Assembly: GCF_904849725.1 (NCBI RefSeq)
Contig: NC_058524.1
Coordinates: 509,748,263-509,812,262, forward strand
Direction: 5' to 3'
Source of the DNA: Hordeum vulgare subsp. vulgare
Lineage: Eukaryota > Streptophyta > Magnoliopsida > Poales > Poaceae
DNA length: 64,000 nt
A model generated the notes under the pieces. That model saw only the letters and a program-made list of their open reading frames with translations, searched no databases and was not told the origin of the DNA. The position numbers and the translations under genes were made by a program. Below, in pieces: positions 20,743 through 33,758 of this stretch (the first letter of the stretch is position 1; each line of letters starts with the position of its first letter).

Positions 20743-22299
20743 TGACGACGAGTTGATGGATATACTTCTCACCCCTTGTTGGTTTCCCTTACACGGGGAC
20801 TGTAAGGTTTATCGAACCAGGAGGACTCTGAGGATTAACAAGTAGGTGTCCGCTGCTCTAGCGCTAGCAGAAGATGTGGACCTGCACACACAACACATAA
20901 CTTTGCTCCCAACGAGTTCAGAGAGGTTTTCAATCTCTCTGGCCTCGTAGTTTGCAGCGAATCAAAACACAAGCGGGAATAGCAATAGTGATTGCAACAG
21001 AAAAGTAAATAAAAACAGTAAATGATGGAGGTGTAAACAATGGTGGTAATATGGACCAGAGTCCCATGATATTCGCTAGTGATTTCTCTCTCCCAAAAGA
21101 CGATAAACAACTATGCTGGGTAAACAAATTACAGCTGGGCAATTGACAGAATTATAAACGCACCGCAATGCTAAGCATGCTACTAGAAAGTTAGAGGCTC
21201 AAAAGTAATGGGCAGTACGCCAAGACAAGTAGACCGTTTATCCATCAACATCTACTCTCTAATCGTCCACCTTGAGATATCTATCCAGAACATCTCACTG
21301 GTATTAAGTTGCGAGTCCCACCCAAAGTGTAAACTCAAAGCAACGGACAACTACATTAACGAACTTTGCGTAAGGTAAACAATCCTTATAACCATGGTCA
21401 CAAGCACCGTTGTTTTCTCCCTGGTGGCAACAACACATCCCCTAGTCTCATGTTTCTGTTACTCAAGCTAGACATCAGGGGCCATGAACCCACAATCATG
21501 CATAATGCTCCCTCTTGGAGTTACAATCTACTACTCGGCCAAAGCAATAAAAAGCAACGGAGAACATGCATGAATTACAAAAGAACATAATATAAAAGGA
21601 GAACAAAATATATAATTCATCACAATCTGAACATAATCTCATAATCCATCGGATCCCAGCAAACTTAGCATAGCAAGAGCAGGTAAATTACATAGATGCC
21701 TTGATCATGTAGGGCAGCTCACAAGGGCTAAGCATTGAAGCACAAGATTGGAGAGAAGATATCACATAGCTATTGGTCATGGACTCATGAGGTCAATCCT
21801 CCCTCCAGCTGGGTGCCGGGAAGAGGTCTTCTGGCGCTCCCGGTATCGGAAGTGCTACGACGGTGGAATGGTGGAGAAATTAGCAATTATGGATATATCT
21901 GAAGGGTTTTCCGTCCGAGGGGTAAATATAGGCCAAATGAGGGCGCCAAACGGTGGACCAGCTGCCCAGGCGGCCTGGTGGCGCGACCATGAGGGGACCC
22001 GCGCTAGGTGGCCGCTTGGGCAGGACCTGGCTCCCCTGTGGCCCACCTTGATGCTTCGTGAAGCTTCTGTCACTCGATTTTTATATATTTTTCTTGGGAT
22101 TTTTGGGGCTCTAAAAATTGGGGTAAAGTCCCTGCAATTGAAAGACATCAGCAGACATAAACTGGCAATGGGTGCACTGAGTTAGTAGGTTAGTCCAAAT
22201 ATGTGTAAAAAGGTATGAAAGTGTAGCAAAACATATAACAATGTAACCCAAAAGAGCATGGAACAAACAGAAATTATAGATATGTTTGGGACGTATCGA
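20743..22299 (-). repeat. L2 3' LTR
   Basis: Matches 46570-48225 throughout, including CTCCCTGGTGGCAACAACACA and AATATAGGCCAAA. It lacks two stretches present in the other copy, one near 46613-46646 and another near 47658-47712, so the LTRs have drifted. Confidence 0.85.
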
Positions 22300-25100
22300 C
22301 ATCCCCAAGCTTAATTCCTGCTCATCCTCGAGTAGGTAAATGATAACACAAATTATTTCTGTGGTGACATGCTAACATACATATGAGAACTTCAAAGTAA
22401 AGCAAGTAAGATATGCAATTCAAGTCAAGACAATAACAAGCAACAGTCTATTTTTAGTATAGAAAATAGCAAAGTAAGAACATAAAGGTGCAAGAGCTCT
22501 CGCTGTCCATGACTCGAATGTCTCCAAATGGTATTTGCGTGCAAGAAGTGGGAGATGGGTTTAGAGCATAAAAATGTTATATAGTTTAATTGAGAACTCA
22601 ATCTACTAAAACATCACACTTGGTCTCCTTTGGAATCTTATTCTAACTCATCCCCAGACCACTAGTCAGGCACAAGTCAAAATGATCCTCTCCCTTTCAA
22701 CTTTGAGCATTCATGCAATGGATGAGCGCAAGCAAGATATGTTGGCACTTACGATGGCAAAGAGAATAATGATGGAGAAGGAAGACAAAAAAGGGGTGAA
22801 AAGCTCACATCAATGAGGACAACCATAGGCGAGAGAAAGCCAAATGATAGATATGATGTGAGGAGTAGGGATTGCGATGCAACGGATGCACATATGAGCT
22901 AAGGTAAGCGCTCCAATGGAACTAGTGGGGATGCATCCAACTTTCTTGCTCATGAAGACCTAGAGCTCATTTGAGGAGGCTCATCATTGGAATATACAAG
23001 CCAAGTTCTATAGTGTAAAGGATCCCACATAGTTATGGATGAATTATAATCTCTATGGAGTACAAATGTAACTATGGAGTACGACTGTGGATCTCTATGT
23101 AGTGTTGCCCCCTTCTCAATTTTTATTTCTTTCTTTTTTATTTTTTATTTTTTGTGGCCTCTTTGGCTCTTTCTATTTATCTCTCATTTGTCCTCTTTGT
23201 GATCTTTTCATGTGTCCTCTTTTGGGATCTTTTAATGTGCCCTCTTTGGGATCTTTTCCTCACTTAATGGCAACACTCTATGTTTTACAAGAATAAAAAG
23301 AAGATCTTCACACTCTATAAGAAGTACTCAACATAAAGTCAAATGAAAACTATCATGATGTATGCAAATGTTTGCTTGTGCCAGTGTAGCAGGATATGCA
23401 ATGATACTAGTGTGTCATGTAGAAATAATAAGGGCAAGGCCCAACTAGCATGCGGCTCCTCGATCAAGCAAAATCATGTATGACAAGAAGATCAAGTCAT
23501 AAGATGGTGGATGTTGCATGGCAGTGTATCTCGGAAAGGCTATGGAAATGACTTAATAGATAGGTATGGTGGATGTTTTGAGAAAGGTTGTAATGAGGCT
23601 TATGCTGACAGAGCGTATCATTCCAAGGGTTTGGATGCACCGGCGAAGTTTGCACCAACTCTCAAGATGAGAAAGGGCAATGCACGGTACCAAAGAGGCT
23701 AGCAAAATATGGATGGTGGAAGTGCCAACAATCGAATACTCGCATTAGTCTGAAGAACTCATGCACTTATTATCGTCAACTCTCTATCTAGTCAGGAGAT
23801 TCACAAAGAGACAAGTACCCCAAGGAGGAGTGTTTGGGGTTTTGGTTATCCTTGCGCATCCTCGACCCATGATAACGTGAGGGTACTCTATATATTCCAA
23901 CCCCTCGAATGGTTAGCGATCCATCTAGTAGCTAGAGTTCTCAACTTCTTTTTTGAAAATACACAAGGATTTCACAAAAAAATACACCTATCACTAATAG
24001 TCTCAAGATATTGACACCAAAAGTCCAAACATTACTCAAATCAATACCTCAAAACTATTGCAAGTTACTACTATACTTAAATAGCAACCTCAATTACCTA
24101 CTCATGCAAGACACACAACTCAGTGCAAAAAGCCAACTATCTAAACAAGATAAGCAAGATAACTCAAAAAAGTTCCAAAAGCAACCTAAATAAAAGCTCT
24201 TAAAAAGATAAAGCATGAAAACTAAGAGCTAAGCATGACAGCAGCTATGAAAAGATAAAGAACACACAAAAAGATAAGCATGAAAACCTATGTTGTGTTC
24301 TAGGGTGGAGTGGAGCGTGTTTCTCTCCCAAACAAAGAAGTCTAGGTTCCAACTTGTTATGAACAGTGAGAAAAACTAAAACAAACTAAAAAGTAAAGAG
24401 CGGGACGCTCCAAGCATAGAACATAACATATGAAGTGATAAAAATATAGCATGGAGAAGTGCGAAGTGATGATTGTTGATGGAGAAGGGGATGCACGGGG
24501 GCATCCCCAAGATAAGACGCTTGAGTCTCCTTGAATATTTCTAGGGGGTGCATGGGGGCATCCCCAAGCTTGACCGCTTGACGCTCGTGGATCTTCTTTC
24601 ATCATCTTCCATCGCATACTTGAAAACTCCCTTCATACAAAACTAATCATAAGCTGATTAGAGTGGTTAGTGCCCATAGTAAAATAATTTATTCTATACT
24701 GGAAATAAAGATTTTAATGAAGAGATACTGTTTCTCAAGATTGACGAAAGGTTTTTGCAAAGAAAAAGCAAGCTTAAGATTTGCACAACAATGAAACGCA
24801 AAACATGGCAGAATCTGGGAAAAACAGAACACCACGTAGTAAATAATTGTTTCGGGGCACTTCTGCAACTCAAATTAAAAAACTCAGAACAGACGCTAGA
24901 AAGACAATTATATAGAGCATACTGTCAAAACCTTTCAGATGAAAAAGATGATGTGGTGATTTTTGGCGAATTGTACCGTCAAGCAGACATAATCTGTTTC
25001 TGGACAGCATGTCACAACGTTTGAAATTTCTTGCAATCGGAGGCTAAAACTTGGCACAAACCTTGAAAATAAAGATACAATGATGTTGCTACAGTAGTAA
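22300..25100 (-). other. L2 3' non-coding region with repeated purine tracts
   Basis: No gene. It starts with the purine tract AAGCTTGGGGATG (minus) beside the LTR and has two further copies near 24505 and 24555. A pyrimidine/T-rich low-complexity stretch lies at 23105-23260. A CCCAA/TTGGG hairpin segment lies near 25139-25160. Similar 3' regions occur in L4 and L5. Confidence 0.6.
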
Positions 25101-25287
25101 CAAGCATCAAGACCACTCAAAATGAAAGTACAAACAAATTGGGTTGCCTCCCAATAAGCGCGTTCTTTTATGCCTTTGAGCTAGGCATGACGCAAAAAGA
25201 GCAAGTATTATCAACTCCAAAAGAATAACTTGCCCGAGTAACGGACTCATAAGGTAACTTAATATTCTTTCGAGGGAAGTGTTCCAT

Positions 25288-25872
25288 TCATATTTTAAGG
25301 GGAAATTGGAATCTAATGGTCCCTTCTTTGATGTCAATGACAGCACCAACAGTGTGGACAAAAGGACGTCCCAAAATAATTGGACATGAGGGATCACACT
25401 CAATGCCCATAACAAGAAAATCAACGAGAACATAATTATCATTGACAACAATAAGAACATCATCAATTCTCCCTAAAGGTTTATTTATGGAAGAATAAAC
25501 AAAACGAACACCAAAAGAACATTGACCAAAAGGTTTCAAATCCAGCATACCATACATTCTTTTGGGCATAACGGAGGCACTAGCTCCAACATCACATAAA
25601 GCAAACCAAGAGAAACTATTCAGTTTAATCTTGACCATAGGATCCCAACCATCTTCTAGTTTTCTAGTAATAGAAGTCTCTAGCTTGAGCTTCTCCTCCC
25701 TAGCTTTGATAAGAGCATTGGTAATATGCTCGGTGAAGGCAATATTGAGTGTACTAGTGCGGGGGTCTTTAGCCATTCTTTGCAAACAAGTGATAACTTC
25801 GGAAAGACTACAATTATCAAAATCAAGATTATTACCATTAATTAAAGTGGTGGTGTTGTCATTTAAGCTCAT
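25288..25872 (-). CDS. L2 retroviral-type aspartic protease domain
   Basis: An open 194 aa frame ending FQFPLKI. It contains CDVGASASVMP, the DxG(A/S)S active-site type used in Athila/plant Gypsy proteases, then LGRIDDVLIVV and the flap-distal IILGRPFVHT motif. Upstream it has a helical RMAKDPRTSTLNIAF segment. It matures gag-derived proteins. It is normally part of a gag-pol polyprotein, so the ATG at 25872 need not be a true start. Sequence after the stop retains KLPYESVTRASYSFGV-like remnants of the pol linker, then stops; no RT follows. Confidence 0.75.
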   Translation of the reverse strand: MSLNDNTTTLINGNNLDFDNCSLSEVITCLQRMAKDPRTSTLNIAFTEHITNALIKAREEKLKLETSITRKLEDGWDPMVKIKLNSFSWFALCDVGASASVMPKRMYGMLDLKPFGQCSFGVRFVYSSINKPLGRIDDVLIVVNDNYVLVDFLVMGIECDPSCPIILGRPFVHTVGAVIDIKEGTIRFQFPLKI

Positions 25873-26128
25873 TCTTTTGGTAGTTTATAAGTTCAAAGGA
25901 CCTGCTTGTCCTAAGTTGAGGTATTAGCATCACCATTAATAGGTCCATTGGGACTAGGGATATGATGGGTGCTAATAGTTTTGAGATCCTCAACAACTTG
26001 TATAGTAGCAAGGGTAGTGTGTGTTGGGAGGCTCTTAATCTTATCTTCCTCTTATTTTTCTCTATCCCATCTATCCTTAAGTTTGGCTAGCATTCTTATG
26101 TTCTCATTAATTTGTACTTGGATAGAAT

Positions 26129-26880
26129 TCATGGGTGTGGTTTTCTTTTCCTCAAGGGGGAAGTTATAATTTTAAGCATCTCTACATCATGAGCTATGTT
26201 GCCTACCTTCAAAGAGAGACTATCTAATTTTTCTGATTTCTCTTCTACACTCTTGTTGAAGGATTTTTGAGAAGTGATAAAGTCTTTAAGCATGCTCTCT
26301 AATTCAAAAGTGGAGTTTTTGGTGCAAGGATAAGTGTTGTTGTTCCCATAGTTGTTGGATGGGAACGGTCTAGGATTGCTACCAAAATTACTCCTATAAG
26401 CATTATTATTAAAGTTGTTCCTAGAGATAAAATTAACATCAACTTGCTCTCTTTCCTGAGAAACCAAAGAATTTAAAGGAACGTCATGAGGATCAATAGG
26501 AGCTTGCTTAGTAAGTAGAGTCATGATCATGTCAACTTTATCATTAAGGGAAGAGATATCCTCAACAGAGTTTACCTTCCTACCTATTGGAGCTCTCTCG
26601 GTGTGCCATTGAGATTAATTTGTCATCATCTGGTCCAATAGCTTCGTGGCAGCCCCATGTGTAGTTGACACAAACGTTCCTCCCGCAGCCAAGTCCAACA
26701 TATTTCGCGAGGTAAAGTTCAATCCTGCATAGAAAGTTTGGATAACCATCCAAGTAGTCAAACCATGTGTAGGGCAAGTCTTAAAAAGAGATTTCATACG
26801 TTCCCAAGCTTGGGCAACGTGTTCATTATCTAGCTACCTAAAATTCATAATGTTAATTCTTAACGGGATAATCTTAGCAG
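26129..26880 (-). pseudogene. L2 gag, C-terminal part
   Basis: Frames at 26797-26580 and 26530-26129 give an Athila gag C-terminus: PTHGLTTWMVIQTFYAGL, a run rich in Asn/Gly/Arg/Tyr (NFNNNAYRSNFG, PFPSNNYGNNN) and a helical EKLDSLSLKVGNIAHDVEML segment. A stop between the frames (TNxSQWHTE) and a shift show decay. It connects to the N-terminal part at 46062-46397 across L3. Confidence 0.75.
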
Positions 26881-26912
26881 GCGGGTAATACTTCAGAATA
26901 AAAGCGTCTTTG

Positions 26913-26917
26913 CACTT
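26913..26917. repeat. Left target duplication of L3
   Basis: cactt, exactly repeated at 46062-46066. Confidence 0.85.
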
Positions 26918-28585
26918 TGCTAGAAGTCCCCGGCAACGACACTAGAAAAATGTTGTTGACGTGTTCCTGACTTGATGCCTCCACGGCAACGGGGCCAGAA
27001 CTGCTCCCAGTTGCTCAACAATTAGCAATTGTCTTGCAATGGCCTACCAGCGCGTGGGTTCGCGGCAGTTTTCGAGGGTAGAGTATTCAACCCAAATTTG
27101 TTGGTTCGCCCGACGGGAAGTGAAAGAATATTCTCAAGTATTAGCAGCTGAATGCGTCAGATTCAATCACACCTGAAAGATTAGTGCCTGCAAGCAACGT
27201 ATCAACAGCAAAGTAGTATGATAACAACGGTGCCAGAAACGATCTGTTGACGGTAGACTATTCCTAACAGTTGTATCAATGGCGCCAGAAGTTGCCTGTG
27301 GACGGGAAATATTCTTTCCGGTCAACGGCGTGAGAAAAAGTATTGTAGCAGGTAGCAGCAGTGTAACGAGTAACAGCAGTGACAAGGAACAGCAGTAGTG
27401 GCAGCAGTAGCATGTAGCAACAGTAACTAGTAACAGCAGCAGAGCAAAACAAGTAACAGCAGCAGTGGGACAAACTTGTAGGCAATGGGTCGGTGATTTG
27501 TCGGATGATATTCATCATGCAACAGTTATAACACAGAGAGATATGTGGCTAGCTCCCGTTCGTCAATGTGAAGTAGGCACGCATTCCGTGTGTCGTCATA
27601 CGTGCTTAGGGAAAAGAACTTGCATGACATCTATTGTCCATCCCTCCCGTGGCAGCGGGGTCCAAAAGGATACTACGGGATATTAAGGTTCTCCTTTTAA
27701 TAAAGAACCGGAACAATGCATTAGCACTTGGTGAACACATGAACTCCTCAAACTATGGTCATCACCGGGAGTGGTTCCGGTTATTGTCACTCCGGGGTTG
27801 CCGGATCATAACATATAGTAGGTAACTACAACTTGCAAGATCGGATCTAAAACACACATATATTGGTGACAACATAATAATTTCAGATCTTAAATCATGG
27901 CACTCAGGCCCTAGAGACAAGCATTAAGCATGGCAAAGTAGTAGCAACATCAATCTCAGAACATAGTGGATACTAGGGATCAATCCCCATCAACACTAAC
28001 TCGATTACATGATAGATCTCATCCTACTCATCACCGCCCAGCGAGCCTACAAATAGATTACTCACGAACGATGAAGACCTTCATGGAATTGGACAGGGAA
28101 GAAGGTTGATGATGACGATGGCGACGATTTCCCCTCTCCGGAGCCCAAAACGGACTCCAGATCTGCCCTCAAGATGAAGAACAGGATGTGGCGGCGCCTC
28201 CGTATCGCAAACGCGATGAAATATTCTCTCCTGATTTTTTCTGGGACGAAAGAGAATAAATAGTGCTGGAATTGGGGGCGGCAGAGCCACGTGGGCCCCA
28301 CAAGCTTGGTAGCCGCCACAAGTGGGGCGACGGCTACAGGGCTTGTGGCCCACTGGCCCATCCCCTCCGGTGGATCTTTGCGCAGGTATTTTTCATATTT
28401 TCCGGAAATATTCTCCGTACATTTCCATGACGTTCCGAGAACTTTCATTTCTGCACAAAAACAACACCATGGCAATTCTGTTGAAAACAGCGTCAGTCTA
28501 GGTTAGTTCCATTCAAATCATGCAAATTAGAGTCCAAAACAAGGGCAAAAGAGTTTGGAAAAGTAGATACGATGGAGACGTATCA
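26918..28585 (-). repeat. L3 3' LTR
   Basis: Starts on the minus strand TGATACGTCTCCATCG and ends ...CTAGCA at 26918. It is highly similar to 44411-46061, with a few small indels, e.g. an extra GTAGCATGTAGCAACAG-type repeat near 27405. The purine tract follows at 28586-28600. Confidence 0.9.
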
Positions 28586-29409
28586 ACTCCCCAAGCTTAA
28601 AACCTTTCTTGTCCTCAAGCAACTCAGTTGACAAACTAAAAGAGAAAGAAAAACTTTGACAAACTCTGTTTGATCTTGTTGTTGCAACTATGTCTAACTC
28701 ATAACCAGAATGTCAGCAAGATCACAAGTTAACCACATAAGCAAGTGACACAAAGGTCTCACGGTAAACTAATATCAATGGCATAATCAGCTAGCGAGCA
28801 AATAATAATGAGTTTCAGATACCAACAATTCAATCAAAACAAGCATGAAGCAATATGAATACGTGGTATCTCGCTAGCTCTTTCTAAGACCGCAAAACAT
28901 AAATGCAGAGCACTTTCAAAGATCAAGGGCTGACTAAACATTGTAATTCATAGCAACGAAGATCCAGTCCTAGTCATACTCAATATCAATCAAAAGCAAA
29001 GCATAAAAATGACACAGGTGCTCTCTAATTGGTGCTTATACAAGAAGAGGATGACTCAACAGGAAAATAAATAGACAGGCCCTTCGCAGAGGGAAGCATT
29101 GATTTGCAGAGGTGCCAGTGCTCAAGCTTTCAAAACGGAGATAATAATTTTGGGTGGCATGCTTTCATTGTCAATGCAATGACCAAGAGTTCTCAATATC
29201 TTCCATGCTACTCATGCTATAGGCGGTTCCCAAACAGAAAAGTAAAGTTCTAACTCCTCCACCACCAATCAATCACACTCCACGGCGAGCCGAATCCACG
29301 GGTACCGTCCATACTAACATCAATCCAGGGGGAGTCTTGTTTTACAGTTATGCTTTCGATTTAAGCGTGGAACTGGGCATTCCAATTACCGGCCCCTTCC
29401 TCGTGAATG
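28586..29409 (-). other. L3 3' non-coding region
   Basis: Starts with the purine tract AAGCTTGGGGAG (minus). No gene is visible. It continues at 32552 beyond the solo LTR. Confidence 0.55.
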
Positions 29410-32400
29410 TGTAGCGACCCGACTCAAGACGAGTCAAGCCTCTGTGTTTCTGTGCCATCCCTGGATCAGTATGCTGGCACACACAGTACATCAATGTATA
29501 TATCAAAGTGCAATCACATGTAAATAGCGTAAAACTGATATATACCTTAAATATCTCAGCGGAAGCGGTCAAGGGAGTGGAGTCCCAATTAACACCAACG
29601 GCAAGTTGAGTGTAGACCGTAACCCTGAATCGTACTCTTACTCGTCGAAGAAAATATCTGCAACATAAGACATTGTAGTCGTGCAGGTCTGCATATTGAA
29701 TATGCCGGCAAGTCATCAAAGAGAGGGGTAAAAATAATAATCAACTATCTCTACATGCATATTTGGCAGGTGGGGCTATAAGTTTTGCATAAAGCCAATT
29801 TTATCCTACAACAAGAGGGGTTGAAAGCAAAATGTTACTACAATGTTTGTTCTTAACGAGATGGTTCCACCAACCAGTACTCGTACCCGAGTTGTCAATA
29901 ATTATCCTCATCAAATATATATAATGGTGTTGAGAAATCGAGATAACTTCAGTTCCTTTGGCTCAAGTCGTCCATGACCGTGGACACGGCTAATCGATTA
30001 GGTTTGAGTACTCTGCAGAGTTTTGCACACGTTCCCCACAAGATTTGATCGCCTCCGTGTATGTCCTCGCACTTCAATGTGTTTGAGGACCGGATGATCA
30101 AAACATGGTCTTTCAACGGGTCCCTCTAAATCCCTGTCGGTGCCCATCCATTCCTACCGTTTGTCTACATCTGCTAGCACCGCCTGTCCAGAGTCGCCGC
30201 GTTGTCCAACCAAGCCAGAGCCCATAATGACTTGTGGCTGTGCAGGTAAGCCTTGGGTCTTGAAAATATCCATCCGTCTCTTTGAGCCTGGGTGAAGCTT
30301 TCCACAGGATGACATGGCCTCTCCAGCATCCCGAGCATCCACTGGGTTTTCCAGGGAGCCGATCAACCGTCCTTCACCCAGTGTTGCATTGCGTCCGAGG
30401 TCTTGAAAATCTTGTCTTAGTCCGGTCTTGATTATTATATCAATCTCGCATCACTCGTGGTATACACTCAACCGATAACCCATCTACTTAATCATAGCAA
30501 ATATAACATTGTCGTCCCGGGGCCAAGTGTCGGGGTTGTTGTGTTCCTACCACATGATACTACAACTATACTAAAGTTTCCAAGTACCTAGGCAGCATGC
30601 AATTGGGTATAGGATGGTAGAACTACGATGCATAAAACATAGGTGAAAGTATGATCAAAGTGACTTGCCTGTGATGTTGACGAAGAAGAATTTCTCGAGA
30701 AATAACTTGATAGACTGCTCATCACTCTCCGATGAAATCTATATAACAAACATATCATTCACATAAGCACTCATACTAGCAAGCATTCTAACAATCAAAA
30801 CAAAAGAGAGAGCGAATAGGAATCCGAAAGAAACTTCAAATAAGACTAGGGAGTCTTCTACTACGTCAAACACTAAATAGTTTTTATCTAACAGAAAATA
30901 ATAACAAGGAACTAAGATATAAGTTTAACTAAGATAAAATAAATTATTTTTCACAAAACTTTTTGAAAGTATTCCCAAACGGGATTTGAAACAATGGTGA
31001 AAACAATTGCAAGTTACTAAGGAACTAGAATTGATTTCATGAAAACAAATAAAACTAAAATAAAAACTTGTTGCAAAACTATTGTTTAACTAACAGAAAC
31101 TAAACATAAACTTTCTGAAATATAAAAGAAATTAATTTAAAAACAATTATAGAAAAAAATAGCCATAATCCTAAAAGAACTAAAACAGAATCTGTTTTGG
31201 TAAAAACCCCAAGTAAAAATATGTAAAAAAAACTGAAACTGAAACTACTGAAAGATATGATCAATAGTAAGCAGCAGCAAAAAGAATCAAATTAAAAGCT
31301 ATTTTTAAACTCCCGGAATAAGCAAAACAAGCTTTAATTCAAATCTGATCTAACTCAATTTTTATAAATCCAAACATAGACAAATTATATATCTGCAGAA
31401 ACTGCATAAAATTTGAGATCCAACACAAAAAGAATCACCTAATTCGGAGTTATAGACTAATAGATATGAATTTTCTAAGATTGTAATTTTCTGAAAAAAC
31501 TGCAATACGGGATTTCGTGAATCTCACCATGGGTGACACAGAGGAAGAACTCCGGCGAGGTAGCTGCTCCGGCGAGGTGGGGAGGTCGCCGGCGGGGTGG
31601 GGAATTGGCGGAGGAGTAGCACGACAGGGGGTGGGGCGCTGGAGAGGCTCGGCAGGGGTGATGGGGAAGCGCCACGAGACCTACTGTACTCCGTTCTTGA
31701 CAGGAAGATGAGGATGGTGGCACCGTGGCTACGAGCAGGGAGAAGGCGAGGTGATGGGGAAAATGGAACGAGGAGAGGAGGGGCGTTCTTATGGGGGTGG
31801 TGGGAGGCGCCGGGAAGGAAAGGGCTTCGCGAATCCCGGAGGTGGGGATTCTCTTCTCCATGGAAGGAAACTTCTGAGGTGAGGGAGAGAGGAGGAAGAA
31901 GATGATCCTCTGTTGGGCCAAATTTGGAAAGCTCTAAATGGGCTAGCTCCTATTTCCTAATAAAAGTGATCTCCTTCCTATTTTCAAAACTAAGAAACTA
32001 AAACATTAAAAAGGAAATCAAATCAATTCGGAATAAAGAGTTTTTATATACTAAAATTATCAGAAAAATAAAATATAGATGATGGGCATTTTTCCACGGC
32101 AAAAATAGAACTTCAGAAAAAAATATTTTCACAAAATTGCCTAAAAGATTTATTTTCTTTTGCAAATAATTTCAAATTACCCTCTAAGTTTTAGGGTTCA
32201 AATGACTTTCAAAATGCCCGGGTATTTGAGGGTCATGTTCCTCCGCTCTTTAGAATGTATTTACCGGCATTTCTTGCACGAAGAAAACGAATGGAAATGC
32301 AAAAGAATTCAATGCAAATATCTCCGTTCAAATTCTTTATAGTTGAAGAAGTCATGTCATCTTCTCTCTTTGCTTTTAAAAGATTGAATTTGAATTCACC

Positions 32401-32551
32401 GGAGAAGGGGAAAGTCATTTTATTCCCTCTCATTCAAAAGTTTCGAAAAGTTTCAAATTTCACACAAGTTTCAATCACTCAGGCAACCAACAAACAATTA
32501 ATCTAATAATTATATTAACATTCCAAAATTTATAAATTTTGGGATGTTACA
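29410..32551 (-). mobile_element. Solo LTR, 3142 bp, of an unidentified retrotransposon
   Basis: On the minus strand it starts TGTAACATCCCAAAATT and ends GGGTCGCTACA. A perfect 5 bp duplication gaatg flanks it (29405-29409, 32552-32556). There is no second LTR, PBS or coding interior. It is a very long LTR with a GC-rich transcribed-looking part at 31500-31910. It was probably left by LTR-LTR recombination. The 148 aa ORF in it is Pro/Ser-rich with no domain and is not called a gene. Confidence 0.8.
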
Positions 32552-33587
32552 GAATGACAGTGAATAAACACATGTCGAGGATAACACGCCTAACATGGAA
32601 GATATCAATAGCCCCCTGTCACCATATGAGCGGTTTGGGCATGCAAAACAGATTATTTCTTGAAGGTTTAGAGAATGACACATGCAAATTTACTTGGAAC
32701 GGCAGGTAGATACCGCAAATAGGTAGGTATGGTGGACTCTCATGGAAAATATTTTGGGTTTATGGAATTGGATGCACAAGGAGTATTCCGCTTAGTACAA
32801 CTGAAGGCTAGCAAAAGACTGGGAAGCGACCAACTAGAGAGCGACAACAGTCATCAAGATGGAATGAGTTTGACTAACATGGAGTGCAAGCATGAACAGG
32901 ATATAAATCACCATGAACACGAACATCATAGAGGCTATGTTGATTTTGTTTGAGCTACATGCATGAACATGCGCCAAGTCAAGCCACTTGAATCATTCAA
33001 AGGAGAATACCATCCTATCATACTACATCATAGTCATCTCAAAATCTATGTTGGCATTCAAGAGAAACCATTATAAGCTCATAGATAATTGAGCATGGCA
33101 TGAGAAACTATGATCTCTAAGTTGTCATTGCAAACATGGTTCTCTGACAACAAAGCTGAATTTGGGATGACAAGCTAGTCATATTTACAAAAATATAGAT
33201 AGAGTTCATACCAGCTTTTCCAGTCTCAGTCACTTCATCATATATCATCATTATTGCCTTTCACTTGCACCATCGAACGATGCGAACAATAATAAGAGTG
33301 CTTGTGCATTGGCTCTTTGAAAGCTAAACAGGTATGCATGCAAGAGACACTAAACATTGTAACCAATATCTTCTACCTTGACCCAACAAGCATAAGAAGA
33401 AAGGAAAATCTTTTTAGGTTTTCTCAAAAGGACACAAAACAAGAAAACAGGAAAACGAAAATAAACTAGCATGGATAATATAGTGGCAAAGTGTAAACAC
33501 CGACTAACAAAGTGAAAGATTAATCATGAATGTAAGGTCAGTGAGAACAGTACTCCCCCAAGCTTAGGCTTTTGGCCTAGCTTGGTC
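32552..33587 (-). other. L3 3' non-coding region, second part
   Basis: Between the solo LTR and the end of ORF1. A second purine tract (AAGCTTGGGGGAG on the minus strand, about 33551-33565) follows the ORF1 stop. No gene seen. Confidence 0.5.
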
Positions 33588-33753
33588 TACTCCCAAGGCG
33601 GGAAATAACCAGCTCCGGGATACTCCGTAGCAGACTGTGGATGCCACTGCTGTGTGAGATCCTCTGGCTCCCACTGATAAACTGGCGGCTCGGGCACGGG
33701 CATCTGTGGTTGGGCCAAGCCCCAATATGCGTAGATGTCCAAGGGCATAATAG
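33588..33753 (-). pseudogene. L3 ATHILA ORF1-type gene, C-terminal part
   Basis: Open to a TAG at 33588-33590. It encodes a Pro/Trp/Gln-rich tail: IMPLDIYAYWGLAQPQMPV, then VYQWEPEDLTQQWHPQ and YFPPWE. The frame is continuous with 39956 once L4 and one tgtac copy are removed. Confidence 0.75.
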
Positions 33754-33758
33754 TGTAC
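33754..33758. repeat. Left target duplication of L4
   Basis: tgtac, exactly repeated at 39956-39960. Confidence 0.88.

Noticed and set aside
31475..31921. 148 aa minus-strand ORF, Pro/Ser-rich
   Set aside because: It lies wholly inside a solo LTR, has low-complexity composition and no domain; the GC-rich LTR leader explains it.
29410..32551. Considered as a DNA transposon because of unusual length
   Set aside because: TG...CA ends with a 5 bp duplication and no terminal inverted repeats fit an LTR.
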